Below, in pieces: positions 33,285 through 41,429 of a stretch of 44,922 bases of DNA. The position numbers and the translations under genes were made by a program. Source of the DNA: an uncultured Eubacteriales bacterium (GTDB taxonomy: Bacteria; Bacillota; Clostridia; Oscillospirales; CAG-272); NCBI GenBank assembly GCA_934394585.1, contig CAKRQU010000014.1, positions 1-44,922 on the forward strand, in the 5' to 3' direction. The number at the start of each line of letters is the position of its first letter. Positions within the stretch are counted from its first letter, which is position 1. The notes beneath the pieces were generated by a model. It was not told the origin of the DNA. It made no database searches and saw only the letters and a program-made list of their open reading frames with translations.

Positions 33285-33828
33285 CAAACATCCCTCCTTT
33301 TACGAGAATTTCAGAGAGAGCGCCTTTGGCTCTGTATAAAAGATTTGCTACCTGCTTTTTATTTTTTTTCATTATTTTGCATATGGCATCGACGGTGGCA
33401 TTTTCAAAATACATAAGATGCAAAACCGTGCGGTAATCGTCGCAAAGTCCGCGCATGGCTTTATGCACGGCTGTCTGCCTTTCGTTTTCTATCACGGAAT
33501 CTTCGAGAGTTTTTATATCCGCTATTTCTGTTTCGGAAAGATCGGTATCGCTCGCGGCATATCTGCTTTCGCGGCGTATATGATCAATGCTTTTGTGGCG
33601 GGCTATGGAATAAATGTATGTTTTGAAAGAGCTTTTGAAATTGTATCTGTGCCTGTGTACTATCAGCTCCATAAATACATCCGCGGCTATATCTTCGGCA
33701 GTCGCAATGTTTTTCACGGTGCCGTATATGAAAAATATCAGATTGTCATGATATTCGCTTACGATATCGTCAAATGCCGTGCGGTCGCCATCGAGAAAGC
33801 GGCGGTAATTTTCTGCACCGTTGTCCAT
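33271..33828 (-). CDS. ECF-type RNA polymerase sigma factor (185 aa)
   Basis: Region 2 (about 10-85) contains EYHDNLIFFIYGTV and the -10-binding part FKTYIYSIARHKSIDHIRRE; region 4 (about 125-180) has a helix-turn-helix, DAICKIMKKNKKQVANLLYR. The frame is open far upstream, but the ATG at 33828 has AAAGGAAG before it and begins the sigma fold; the upstream part would be poor in sense. First gene of a two-gene unit under a sigma-A promoter, with no visible promoter of the ECF type (AAC...CGT). Confidence 0.88.
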   Translation of the reverse strand: MDNGAENYRRFLDGDRTAFDDIVSEYHDNLIFFIYGTVKNIATAEDIAADVFMELIVHRHRYNFKSSFKTYIYSIARHKSIDHIRRESRYAASDTDLSETEIADIKTLEDSVIENERQTAVHKAMRGLCDDYRTVLHLMYFENATVDAICKIMKKNKKQVANLLYRAKGALSEILVKGGMFDENK

Positions 33829-33928
33829 TTGCTGCTTCCTTTCGTTATTTAGTCGCCGAAGGTCGCTTTTTTTCTCACATATTTTTTTAAAAAAACAAAA
33901 AAATATAAAGCCGATCTTCTTTTTTGAC

Positions 33929-33957
33929 AGTATAACATAAAAATAACTTTTTTTCAA
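33929..33957 (-). promoter_or_regulatory. Sigma-A promoter of the ECF sigma unit
   Basis: On the minus strand TTGAAA (33957-33952), 17-bp spacer, TATACT (33934-33929). Start site near 33922 leaves a leader of about 95 bases. Confidence 0.75.
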
Positions 33958-33970
33958 GTATAAAAGACTC

Positions 33971-34009
33971 AAAAAAAGCAGAGAGAAACCGCCTGCGGCT
34001 TCTCCCTGC
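33971..34009 (-). terminator. Intrinsic terminator of sipL
   Basis: On the minus strand GCAGGGAGAAGCC pairs with GGTTTCTCTCTGC (two G-T pairs), then T7. Confidence 0.85.
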
Positions 34010-34036
34010 AAAGATAAAGCAATATGGAAAAATTTT

Positions 34037-35629
34037 TCAGTGTGTACTGCGCGGGACTATGAGCATGGAACCCGTGGCAAAATCGCCTGTTATGCCGTTT
34101 GCTCGGCGGAGGGCGTCTTCCGTGGTATTGTATTTTTTCGCGATGCCCCAGAGCTTTTCATCCTTTGAGGGATAATATATCAGCACGGCGGAATGCGCGG
34201 GCGTATATACGGGTTTGTCTTTGTAAACGGTGCTTCCGGTGGCGGCGAGTGTTTCGTATTCGTTGAAAGTGATGAAAGAAACGGCTATTTCCAGATCTAT
34301 CGCCGTTTTTTCGTCGGCTATGCGGCTCTGCGCGGATATCACCGTGCAGGCGGCGGAATATGTGAAATTATCGCCTGTTTTGCCCGCGTCCGCTTCCGCG
34401 CGGAAAGGCACGGTATAATTTCTGCCGGCAAAAACGCCGTCGCCGTTTCCGAGTATCAGGGAAGCTTCGGCTTTTCCTTTGAAAATCAGTTTACCGTTTT
34501 CTTTTGTCACGTTTTCTATTATCGCCGCAGCCGTGGCGGATATCACTCTGTCAAAATCCGTTTCGCCGCTTTGTTCCGTGCTGTTTACGGAGAAATTGAA
34601 TGTCTGCGCTTTTGCCACATTGCGGAAGGAAAGCGAGGAATAATCGTTTTCGCTTTCGTAATCGAGCGAATATATATCTTTTACCACTTTGCTTTCCGTA
34701 TTGCCGTAGCAATCGGCAAAAACATCGTAATCAAAATCTATTTCTATCACGCGGTTTTCGCCGAGCACGTTTTCGCGCGTGCGGTATTCGAGCTTTGTTA
34801 TGTCGGCTCTGCCGAGGCAAACGGGATTTTCCGTTTCGAAATCGGCGGGAATATCGCCGTAAATCGGTATTTTGCGCACGAGCGAAACGTATTCGTTCGC
34901 TTTTGCATTTTCGGCTTCCTCTTCGTTTTCCGCCTCTGCTTTTGCCAGATACAGAATATTTGCTATCACGTCGCCTTTGTAGGAAAGTCCGTTTTCCGAG
35001 GGACGCATTTCATAAATATATGTATCCGTTTCCACGGATATTATTTCGGCTGCCTGCGGCATACCTGCGGGAATTTCCACATCTTCGGAAACGGAATTTC
35101 CGCGCGATTCGAAACTTTCGTGCGTTTCGCTTTCTATGCCTTCGCAGAGATATTGCATATTTTCGCGCTCGGCAGTCGTGAGCTTTCCGGCAAATGCGGG
35201 TTCCGTGCATTTTTCGGAATAGATAACGGCGCATACATGTATTTTCGATTTTGCCGTGAGTTTTCGCGGACCCTGAAGGCGGCAGCTTACGTTTTCCGCC
35301 GAGGCGCGGAAATCGAGCGCGCAGCCGTCTTCATAACCGGAAACAGCCATGCTGCCTTCAAAAGGAGAATCAAATGCCGCATTTTTTATTTCGCCCTGCG
35401 ATGTGGCATAGAGCACGCTGTAGCATACGATTCCGTCATATTCCAGCATATCGCCGTTTACAAATCGGTTTATCCTGCAAAGCTGTGCGCCTACGCGGAG
35501 AAGCTTGTTTACGTCGGGCAGATAATCCGGCAAATCGTATTTTTCATTGTTTTCCTGTTCCTTGCATCCGTCAAAAACCTTTGCCGCGATGCAGAATTTT
35601 CTGCTGCTATCTTTTTCTGTGGTATTCAT
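34037..35629 (-). CDS. sipL: SipL-like spore coat assembly protein (DUF3794 + LysM), 530 aa
   Basis: Most of the chain is built of DUF3794-type beta domains (first around residues 20-145, KYDLPDYLPDVNKLL marking its start). The last 55 residues form a LysM domain (YYPSKDEKLWGIAKKY). This is the layout of Clostridioides difficile SipL, whose LysM domain binds SpoIVA to recruit the coat to the forespore. The frame starts at a TTG at 35653, but the ATG at 35629 has AGGT at a suitable distance and is preferred. It follows sigK in the same direction and has a leader that can fold in two ways. Confidence 0.88.
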   Translation of the reverse strand: MNTTEKDSSRKFCIAAKVFDGCKEQENNEKYDLPDYLPDVNKLLRVGAQLCRINRFVNGDMLEYDGIVCYSVLYATSQGEIKNAAFDSPFEGSMAVSGYEDGCALDFRASAENVSCRLQGPRKLTAKSKIHVCAVIYSEKCTEPAFAGKLTTAERENMQYLCEGIESETHESFESRGNSVSEDVEIPAGMPQAAEIISVETDTYIYEMRPSENGLSYKGDVIANILYLAKAEAENEEEAENAKANEYVSLVRKIPIYGDIPADFETENPVCLGRADITKLEYRTRENVLGENRVIEIDFDYDVFADCYGNTESKVVKDIYSLDYESENDYSSLSFRNVAKAQTFNFSVNSTEQSGETDFDRVISATAAAIIENVTKENGKLIFKGKAEASLILGNGDGVFAGRNYTVPFRAEADAGKTGDNFTYSAACTVISAQSRIADEKTAIDLEIAVSFITFNEYETLAATGSTVYKDKPVYTPAHSAVLIYYPSKDEKLWGIAKKYNTTEDALRRANGITGDFATGSMLIVPRSTH

Positions 35630-35647
35630 GGTGGTTACCTGCTTTCT

Positions 35648-35714
35648 CGGCAAGTATTTACGGTGAAAAACCGCCCTTGCCGCGACGGTTTTACTTTTAT
35701 CGCTTCATTATATG
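35648..35714 (-). promoter_or_regulatory. sipL leader: sporulation-type -10 and two competing hairpins
   Basis: On the minus strand CATATAAT (35714-35707) fits the -10 of sigma-E/sigma-K promoters, but no good -35 lies at the right distance. Downstream, AAAACCG (35692-35686) can pair with CGGTTTT (35673-35667), or CGGCAAG (35682-35676) with CTTGCCG (35654-35648). The two stems exclude one another. Confidence 0.35.
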
Positions 35715-35742
35715 CCGCGGTGCGCTTTTTTATTACAGGCTT

Positions 35743-36435
35743 TCAGAAGCAGGAGCGGCGCAGGCGCTCCTCTATTTTGGAAAGCGCGGCTTTTTCTATG
35801 CGCGAAACGTAGGAACGCGATATTTTCAGCTTTTTTGCCACTTCGCGCTGGGTTATGCCCGGTTTGCCGGAAAGACCGTAGCGCAGAACTATTATCTGCT
35901 TTTCCCGCTCGTCCAGCTCCGTGCAGATAATGCGCAGAGCTTTGCTTCCCGTTATTTTTTTGTCCAGGTCCTCGGCTATATTGTCGTCTTCGCTGATGAT
36001 ATCGCTGTAGGTGAGAGGATTTCCGTCCTTATCCGTATCTATGGGATCGTTTATAAAAACCTCGCCCGATGTCTTTTTCTGCGCGCGGAAATGCATGAGT
36101 ATTTCGTTTTGCAGGCATTTCCCGGCATAAGTGGCAAATCGCGCTCCGTTTGACGGGTCGAAAGAATCTATCGCTTTTATCAGTCCTATCGTGCCTATGG
36201 AAATGAGATCCTCCTGATTTGCGCCGGAAGCGTAATATTTTTTTACGATATGTGCCACAAGACGCATATTGTGTTCTATCAGTCTGTCGCGTGCGCTTCT
36301 GTCGCCGCGCTTCATTTTGGCAAAGCATTCCGCTTCTTCCGCAGGGGAGAGGGGAGGCGGGAAATTCTGCGTGTACGAAACGCGCAGAAAAAGATTTGCG
36401 ATGCCGGAAAAAAGAGCCGTTATCCATGCGAGCAT
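35743..36435 (-). CDS. sigK: RNA polymerase sporulation sigma factor SigK, with pro-sequence (230 aa)
   Basis: Late mother-cell sigma factor. The first 20 or so residues are a hydrophobic pro-sequence (MLAWITALFSGIANLFLRVS), expected to be removed by the SpoIVFB protease as in Bacillus; the mature part starts near YTQNFPPPLS. Region 2 has DLISIGTIGLIKAIDSFD and region 4 a helix-turn-helix (TQREVAKKLKISRSYVSRIE). The gene is continuous: no skin element interrupts it, unlike Bacillus subtilis or C. difficile. GGAGG lies seven bases before the ATG. Confidence 0.93.
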   Translation of the reverse strand: MLAWITALFSGIANLFLRVSYTQNFPPPLSPAEEAECFAKMKRGDRSARDRLIEHNMRLVAHIVKKYYASGANQEDLISIGTIGLIKAIDSFDPSNGARFATYAGKCLQNEILMHFRAQKKTSGEVFINDPIDTDKDGNPLTYSDIISEDDNIAEDLDKKITGSKALRIICTELDEREKQIIVLRYGLSGKPGITQREVAKKLKISRSYVSRIEKAALSKIEERLRRSCF

Positions 36436-36509
36436 ATATGTATTCCTCCGAAAAAAACCTTTGTTTTTTCATATTTATTCTCCGCAAATTAAAATATTGC
36501 ATATTTTTA

Positions 36510-36538
36510 TTGATATTTTTGCGGAAATGTGATAATAT
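36510..36538 (+). promoter_or_regulatory. Sigma-A promoter of the Ppx/GppA gene
   Basis: TTGATA (36510-36515), 17-bp spacer, TAATAT (36533-36538); start site near 36545. Confidence 0.72.
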
Positions 36539-36570
36539 AAAAAAGTAAATTTTTTTATGAGAGAGTTTGT

Positions 36571-37539
36571 ATGCAGGAAGGCTTTTACAGATGCGCCGTT
36601 ATCGACATAGGGGCAAACAGCGTGCGCATGAATATTTATGATATAAATACGGATACTTTTGCGTATTCCATTACGGCTTCCGCGAGAAATATGCTGGGGC
36701 TGGCGGCGCTTGTAAATTCCGGCAAAGTCACGGAAAAAGGCACGGAAATGCTTTTGCAGACGCTGAGGGGTTTTTCCGAAAAGGCACGCGAATACGGTTG
36801 CAGGCGGGTCATGGCTTTTGCCACGGCGGGGCTGCGCGCCGTTTCAAACGGGCTTGCCATAGCGGAGAAAATAAGGCGCGAGCTCGGCATGGAAATCACC
36901 GTGATAACGGGTGAAAAGGAAGCAAAATACGATTTTGCCGCCATGGTGGGCAGATTCGGCGAAGATATGGCTCCCCGCGGGGTAGTGCTCGATATGGGCG
37001 GCGGAAGCACGGAAATGGTGGCTTTCGAAAACGGGGAAATAAAGGCGCTTTCCAGCATGAAAATAGGCTGCCTCGCGCTTTACCGCAATTATGTGCGGCA
37101 GAAAAAATGTCCCCCGTTTCCGACGCGCGCGGAATCGTGGAACATAATAAGATATACGCGGATGGTGATAGGCTCAAAAAAGGAATTCCGTTCTTTCGGC
37201 GGTACGGCATATCTCACGGGCGGCACGGCGCGCACCATAGCGAAATTGCATCGCGCTGTTTTCGGCATAACGGCTCCTTCCGACGGCTATACATTTCCCG
37301 CCGCCGATATGCAGATCCTGCGCAAAAGCGTTATTGCCGATATGAAGGACGGCGGCAGACTGCTTTCCTCCGTCGCGGGGGACAGGCTCAATTCCATAGT
37401 GCCGGGGATTCTCGCTTATTCCGAGATTTTCACATTTCTCGGGACAGAAAAAGCCGTTTCATGCGGAAGCGGCGCACGCGACGGCTTTTTGCTGGAATTC
37501 ATCGATGAAAATTTCAGGAAAAAATCTCAAGAAATCTGA
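36571..37539 (+). CDS. Ppx/GppA family phosphatase (322 aa)
   Basis: Actin-fold (ASKHA) hydrolase that acts on polyphosphate or pppGpp. Phosphate loop 1 is AVIDIGANSVRMNIYD (from residue 9), and phosphate loop 2 is VLDMGGGSTEM (about 139). At 322 residues it holds only the N-terminal catalytic domains and lacks the HD-type domain of long E. coli Ppx, as usual in Firmicutes. It overlaps the 3' end of spoIIR, on the other strand, by 26 bp, so the two cannot share a normal terminator. The ribosome site is weak (GAGAG). Confidence 0.88.
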   Translation: MQEGFYRCAVIDIGANSVRMNIYDINTDTFAYSITASARNMLGLAALVNSGKVTEKGTEMLLQTLRGFSEKAREYGCRRVMAFATAGLRAVSNGLAIAEKIRRELGMEITVITGEKEAKYDFAAMVGRFGEDMAPRGVVLDMGGGSTEMVAFENGEIKALSSMKIGCLALYRNYVRQKKCPPFPTRAESWNIIRYTRMVIGSKKEFRSFGGTAYLTGGTARTIAKLHRAVFGITAPSDGYTFPAADMQILRKSVIADMKDGGRLLSSVAGDRLNSIVPGILAYSEIFTFLGTEKAVSCGSGARDGFLLEFIDENFRKKSQEI

Positions 37540-38095
37540 ATTTTATTTTATATTTCGGGCTTTCGTTTTCGGTCAGTATTTTTATCTGATCGGAGGTGAA
37601 GCCCGTTTTTTTCATCTCGCTTTTTGCGCTCGCCGCGCCCGTGCACAGCTGCGGGAAAAGCACACCCCACCAGTTATGTCCCTCGGCTCTGCCGATGAGT
37701 ATGCGAAGCGAAGTGTATTCGCCCGCGGGGAGCGTCACCTCACCGAATGTTTTTTCGGGATAGCGCTCGCGCGAAACAGTGACGGCGACGGGATAATCGC
37801 AATCATTTTCGCGCAGATAATTTTCGGCTGTATCGCGGACGGCATCAAGCGTGACGGAAAGAAATTCCTCTGCCTGCGCGGAGTTTTTCGCCTGTTCCAC
37901 AGCCTGAGAAAGCAGAGGCAGCACGGCATCGCGCACGCCTTCCTTCAGGCGCTGATCCTCGTCGGAATCGGAGGCGGCTATTACATGCAGGCGGACTATT
38001 TCGTCATAGATATTCATATCCTCCTTTGCCGGGATAAATGAGCAAACCATACAGAATATCAGAACAAGAGCGGTGAATATTACGAGATAACGCAT
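37514..38095 (-). CDS. spoIIR: Stage II sporulation protein R (193 aa)
   Basis: Signal protein made in the forespore and exported to the space between the two membranes, where it triggers SpoIIGA to process pro-SigE. The N-terminal helix (4-21, LVIFTALVLIFCMVCSFI) is the export signal. Family motifs RLHVIAASDSDEDQRLK and GEYTSLRILIGRAEGHNWWG, then VLFPQLC, are intact. AAAGGAG precedes the ATG and a forespore-type promoter lies upstream. Its 3' end overlaps the convergent Ppx/GppA gene. Confidence 0.94.
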   Translation of the reverse strand: MRYLVIFTALVLIFCMVCSFIPAKEDMNIYDEIVRLHVIAASDSDEDQRLKEGVRDAVLPLLSQAVEQAKNSAQAEEFLSVTLDAVRDTAENYLRENDCDYPVAVTVSRERYPEKTFGEVTLPAGEYTSLRILIGRAEGHNWWGVLFPQLCTGAASAKSEMKKTGFTSDQIKILTENESPKYKIKFRFLEIFS

Positions 38096-38139
38096 TTTTT
38101 ATTTTCTCCTTTGTTTTATGTAAAATTTCCTTACGCGGA

Positions 38140-38169
38140 TATTATGCGCACACTTTCGGAGCATTATTC
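38140..38169 (-). promoter_or_regulatory. Forespore (sigma-F/sigma-G type) promoter of spoIIR
   Basis: On the minus strand GAATA (38169-38165), 18-bp spacer, CATAATA (38146-38140). This matches the Bacillus sigma-G consensus GMATR-N18-CATNMTA fully and is close to the overlapping sigma-F consensus; spoIIR is a sigma-F gene in Bacillus. Confidence 0.65.
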
Positions 38170-38221
38170 GCATTTTTGCAAAAAGCGGAAAATTTTTCCT
38201 TTTCGCAAGTGCGCGCTTCCG

Positions 38222-38251
38222 GCATATTATGGAATATCACGGGCATATAAT
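38222..38251 (+). promoter_or_regulatory. Mother-cell (sigma-E type) promoter of dpaAB
   Basis: GCATATT (38222-38228), 15-bp spacer, CATATAAT (38244-38251). It fits the Bacillus sigma-E pattern KMATATT-N14/15-CATACAMT except for one base of the -10. No sigma-K type AC box is at the right distance. Confidence 0.6.
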
Positions 38252-38301
38252 CTTACTCCGGTCTGTCCGTGAAAATATAATAAAAAGGAGAATGAAAAAT
38301 T

Positions 38302-39192
38302 ATGAAAAAAGCATGCGTATCGGTGATAGGCGGCGATATGCGTCAGAGAGTGCTGGCAAAAGCGCTGGCGAAAAACGGTTTTGATATTTTTCTTTACGGT
38401 ATAGATATAAACGAAAACTGCCCCGCAAATATAATAAAATGCGGGTCCGCAAAAGAAGCCGCGGAAAATGCGGATGCGGTAATTCTTCCTTTGCCGGCGT
38501 GCTCGGGCGGAATATACATAAACGCCCCTTTTTCGGAAAAGGAAATAACCGTTTCCGAAATAATAAGCGCCATGCGTGAAGGCGCGCTTCTCCTCGGCGG
38601 GAAAATGCCCGATGAATTTGTTTTGCGCGCACATGCAAACGGTATGGCGACAACGGATTATTACGACAGGGAAGAGCTGACCGTGATGAATGCAATACCC
38701 ACGGCGGAGGGCGCCATCGCAATAGCAATGGACGAACTGCCCATCACCGTGCATAAAATGAAAGCCGCCGTGCTCGGCTACGGAAATGTCGGCAGTATAC
38801 TCGCGGCAAAGCTGACGGCGCTCGGCGCCGATGTCACGGTTTTTGCCAGAAAAAGCAGTGCGCGCGCTCATGCCGTTTCCGCAGGCTGCCGCGCGGATGA
38901 GATTGCAAAGCTCGCCGGATGCGCGGGAAATTTTGATTGCATTTTCAATACGGTTCCCGCGCCTGTGATAGGTGCGGATGTGCTGGAAGCCATGCGCCGC
39001 GATGCGCTGATAATCGACCTCGCCTCCAGACCGGGCGGCACCGATTTTGAAAAAGCTTCCGCTCTCGGAATAAAAGCGATGCTCGCGCTTTCGCTTCCGG
39101 GCAGAGTGGCGCCGGAAACAGCGGGCGGATATATTGCCGATACCGTGATGAATATAATGCGCGAAAATAATCTTACAGGAGGAAAAGCATGA
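38302..39192 (+). CDS. dpaA: Dipicolinate synthase subunit A (296 aa)
   Basis: With DpaB it oxidises dihydrodipicolinate to dipicolinic acid, which makes up much of the spore core. The N-terminal domain begins ACVSVIGGDMRQRVLA, and the second, Rossmann-type domain has the NAD(P)-binding AAVLGYGNVGSILA (about 154). AAGGAG precedes the ATG. The stop overlaps dpaB (ATGA). Some clostridia lack this enzyme and use an electron-transfer flavoprotein instead, so this organism follows the Bacillus route. Confidence 0.94.
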   Translation: MKKACVSVIGGDMRQRVLAKALAKNGFDIFLYGIDINENCPANIIKCGSAKEAAENADAVILPLPACSGGIYINAPFSEKEITVSEIISAMREGALLLGGKMPDEFVLRAHANGMATTDYYDREELTVMNAIPTAEGAIAIAMDELPITVHKMKAAVLGYGNVGSILAAKLTALGADVTVFARKSSARAHAVSAGCRADEIAKLAGCAGNFDCIFNTVPAPVIGADVLEAMRRDALIIDLASRPGGTDFEKASALGIKAMLALSLPGRVAPETAGGYIADTVMNIMRENNLTGGKA

Positions 39193-39755
39193 TAGGATAT
39201 TGCTTTTGCGGTTCGTTTTGCACCGTGGGAAAATCGATGAATATACTCCGTTCGCTCGCGGCGGAGGGAAATGATATACTGCCCGTGATGAGCGAAAACG
39301 TTTATGAAACGGATACGCGTTTTGGAAAGGCGGAGGATATAAAAAGGACTGTGCGCGAAATATGCGGCAGGGATATCATCCATACCGTGGCGGATGCCGA
39401 GCCGATAGGTCCCTCGGTAAAGCTGGATATGCTGGTGATATCTCCGTGCACGGGAAATACTCTCGCCAAAATGGCAAACGGCATAACTGATACTGCTGTT
39501 ACCATGGCGGCAAAAGCGCAGCTGCGGTCAAACCGCCCCGTGGTGATAGCTCTTGCCACAAATGATGCGCTTTCGGCAAATCTCGGGAATATCGGAACAC
39601 TGCTCGCGCGGAAAAATATTTATTTTGTTCCGCTGCTTCAGGATGATACGGAAAAGAAGCCGAGCTCGCTCGTATGCGATTTCTCGCGGCTGAAGGAAAC
39701 CATGGTTTCGGCTTTCGCATGCAGGCAGTTGCAGCCTGTATTTTTGCAGAAATAG
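39189..39755 (+). CDS. dpaB: Dipicolinate synthase subunit B (188 aa)
   Basis: Flavoprotein-like subunit of the dipicolinate synthase. It has the flavoprotein (HFCD-type) fold with the early GSFCTVGK phosphate-binding turn and MLVISPCTGNTLAKMANGI (about 79-97). The ATG overlaps the dpaA stop, with AGGAGG before it. After its stop comes repeat material rather than an obvious separate terminator, though the TTTTCTTT/AAAGAAAA palindrome at 39767 could end transcription. Confidence 0.94.
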   Translation: MIGYCFCGSFCTVGKSMNILRSLAAEGNDILPVMSENVYETDTRFGKAEDIKRTVREICGRDIIHTVADAEPIGPSVKLDMLVISPCTGNTLAKMANGITDTAVTMAAKAQLRSNRPVVIALATNDALSANLGNIGTLLARKNIYFVPLLQDDTEKKPSSLVCDFSRLKETMVSAFACRQLQPVFLQK

Positions 39756-39760
39756 TGGGG

Positions 39761-39869
39761 AAGTTTTTCTTTAAAAGAAAAGCGGGAAAAGAAGCGGGCG
39801 GTAGTCGCGCACTTGTTTCTTTTCGGAAAAAGAAGAAGGCGGGCGACTGCGGTCGCCCGTGGACGAGGT
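39761..39869 (+). repeat. GC-rich left arm preceding repeat copy 3
   Basis: A TTTTCTTT/AAAGAAAA palindrome is followed by GAAGCGGGCGG and then the hairpin CGGGCGAC-TGCG-GTCGCCCG at 39840-39859. It directly follows dpaB. No coding sequence is supported. Confidence 0.75.
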
Positions 39870-40383
39870 CGCGCTTTTGAGTGACCAAAAGCGCGGGAAA
39901 AGTCATCAAAGGAAGGCTCCTCGCCCTCCTTTGCAAACTACCTCGCACCCCGTCGAGTTAGCCGCAGAAAGTAATGCGCGGCAAGTGAGTGCTATATATA
40001 GCAAATCAAAAAAGCTTTTGTCTATCTCTTTCGCGCATCATCAGCCATACCGCGCGTGCGAACACAGTATGCCGCAAAAAGCGAGCAGATTCGACGGGGT
40101 GGGTGGTGCCACGCCGAAAGTTCAGCTACACTTCCCACTATAGGTTAAACTCCGACTATGCGAGCATGGTTTGATGGACATCGAGTTGGGGCAATTAAGG
40201 TTTAAATCTGCACGGACTAAAGTCCGTGTTAAGCGGGGGTCTGAACCATACTTCCGGTTTCGTCTGCGGTTGGACTGTCGGGGCAGCATGTTCGCACAAG
40301 TCGCCGCGAGGCGACAGAAGGAGATGAAAAGAGGAATACTTTCCTCTTTTTGACTTTTGGTACTTTTCTTCACAGAAAAGTAC
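39870..40383 (+). repeat. Dispersed ~513-bp repeat, copy 3: candidate large structured RNA
   Basis: Same orientation as copies 1 and 2. First hairpin CGCGCTTTT/AAAAGCGCG has loop GAGTGACC; last hairpin GTACTTTT/AAAAGTAC has loop CTTCACAG. Outer stem 39946-39956 / 40091-40101 is unchanged. The third stem, GAGTGC (39987-39992) / GCGCAT (40033-40038), is weaker here. Terminator GAGGAA-TACT-TTCCTC plus T5 at 40331-40351. It lies between convergent dpaB and the alpha/beta hydrolase gene. Confidence 0.85.
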
Positions 40384-40440
40384 ACCCCGTCCCCTCGCGG
40401 GGGACAATGTATCTTTTTCTGCGCTTTTGCCGAAAGCATA

Positions 40441-40470
40441 AAAATAAAAGGGAAGTCCGACGGACTTCCC
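40441..40470 (-). terminator. Intrinsic terminator of the thioredoxin-to-hydrolase operon
   Basis: GGGAAGTCC-GAC-GGACTTCCC (40450-40470); on the minus strand TTTTATTTTT follows. The other face also ends in T-rich sequence, so it may work both ways. Confidence 0.85.
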
Positions 40471-40478
40471 CTTATTTT

Positions 40479-41408
40479 TTATACATGCCTTTTTATCCAG
40501 GAAAGGATATCGCGGTAAACTTCCTCGCGGCAGGTTTCGTTTAAAATCTCATGGCGCGCGCCCTCGTAGAGCTTCATCGTGATATCACGCGTGCCGGCTT
40601 TCTTCAGCTTTTCGTAAATTTTCGTCACGCCTTTGCCGTAGTCGCCGACGGGATCCATTGAACCCGAAACGATAAATACCGGTATTCCCGAAACGGCGAT
40701 TTTCGCAAACCATTCGTGCGAATTTGCATTTTTATTCAGCTTCATCAGATCGCGCATGGCGGAAACGGTGAATTTGAATGTGCAATATTTATCATCGGCA
40801 TACATGGCGATTTTTTCTTTGTCGCGCGTGAGCCAGTCATAAGGTGTTTCATGCTCAAATCTGTTGCCGAAAGAGCCGAAAGACATTTCATCCACTTTGG
40901 CTGAAATATATTTCTCGCCCTTTGCCGCAGCTATTGCCGTGGTGAGCGCAATACCCGCCTCCGCGGCGGGATTTTTCGCGCCGGAACCCATTATCACGAG
41001 CCCATTGTATGTATAGGGATGATAAAATGCGGCAAGGCGCGCGATAAATGAGCCCATGCTGTGACCGAGCAGGATTATACGCATGGAATGAAATTCGGCT
41101 TTCATAGCCGTGCCGACTTCATAAACATCCTCGGCGAGTATGCGCCAGCCGTCTTTTGAAGCGAAAAAGCCGAGCTCGTCATCGCCGCGCACGCTTTTGC
41201 CGTGACCGAGATGGTCATGCGCCACGCAGACAAAACCGTTTGACGCGATATATCCCATGAAATCGTCATATCTTTCTATATGCTCCGTCATGCCGTGACT
41301 TATCTGCAATATTCCTTTTTTCTCGCCCGACGGTATGTAAACCTTTACATTCAGCGAATGTATTTTGTCACAGCTCGGTATTTTTCTGTATTCTACGGAA
41401 TAATCCAT
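40479..41408 (-). CDS. Alpha/beta hydrolase, monoacylglycerol lipase/lysophospholipase-like (309 aa)
   Basis: Serine hydrolase of the Hydrolase_4 (serine aminopeptidase S33-like) group. The early oxyanion segment is HGMTEHIERY, with DHLGHGKS next to it as in monoacylglycerol lipases. The catalytic triad is Ser117 in GHSMGS, Asp252 in GSMDPV and His286 in GARHEILNE. No signal peptide, so probably cytoplasmic; likely substrates are monoglycerides or lysophospholipids. It is the last gene of a four-gene operon, 21 bp after the Nudix gene. Confidence 0.9.
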   Translation of the reverse strand: MDYSVEYRKIPSCDKIHSLNVKVYIPSGEKKGILQISHGMTEHIERYDDFMGYIASNGFVCVAHDHLGHGKSVRGDDELGFFASKDGWRILAEDVYEVGTAMKAEFHSMRIILLGHSMGSFIARLAAFYHPYTYNGLVIMGSGAKNPAAEAGIALTTAIAAAKGEKYISAKVDEMSFGSFGNRFEHETPYDWLTRDKEKIAMYADDKYCTFKFTVSAMRDLMKLNKNANSHEWFAKIAVSGIPVFIVSGSMDPVGDYGKGVTKIYEKLKKAGTRDITMKLYEGARHEILNETCREEVYRDILSWIKRHV

Positions 41409-41429
41409 AAATATTCTCCCTTTGATTTA

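Noticed and set aside
35743..36435. skin element inside sigK
   Set aside because: The gene is continuous from pro-sequence to region 4.
36436..36509. Sigma-E promoter of sigK
   Set aside because: CAATATT is near on the minus strand, but no acceptable -10 lies 14-15 bp after it.
17684..40383. Target-site duplications around the repeat copies
   Set aside because: The flanks of copies 1-3 differ or consist of more hairpins and GC-rich arms; I could not find a convincing short direct repeat at both ends.
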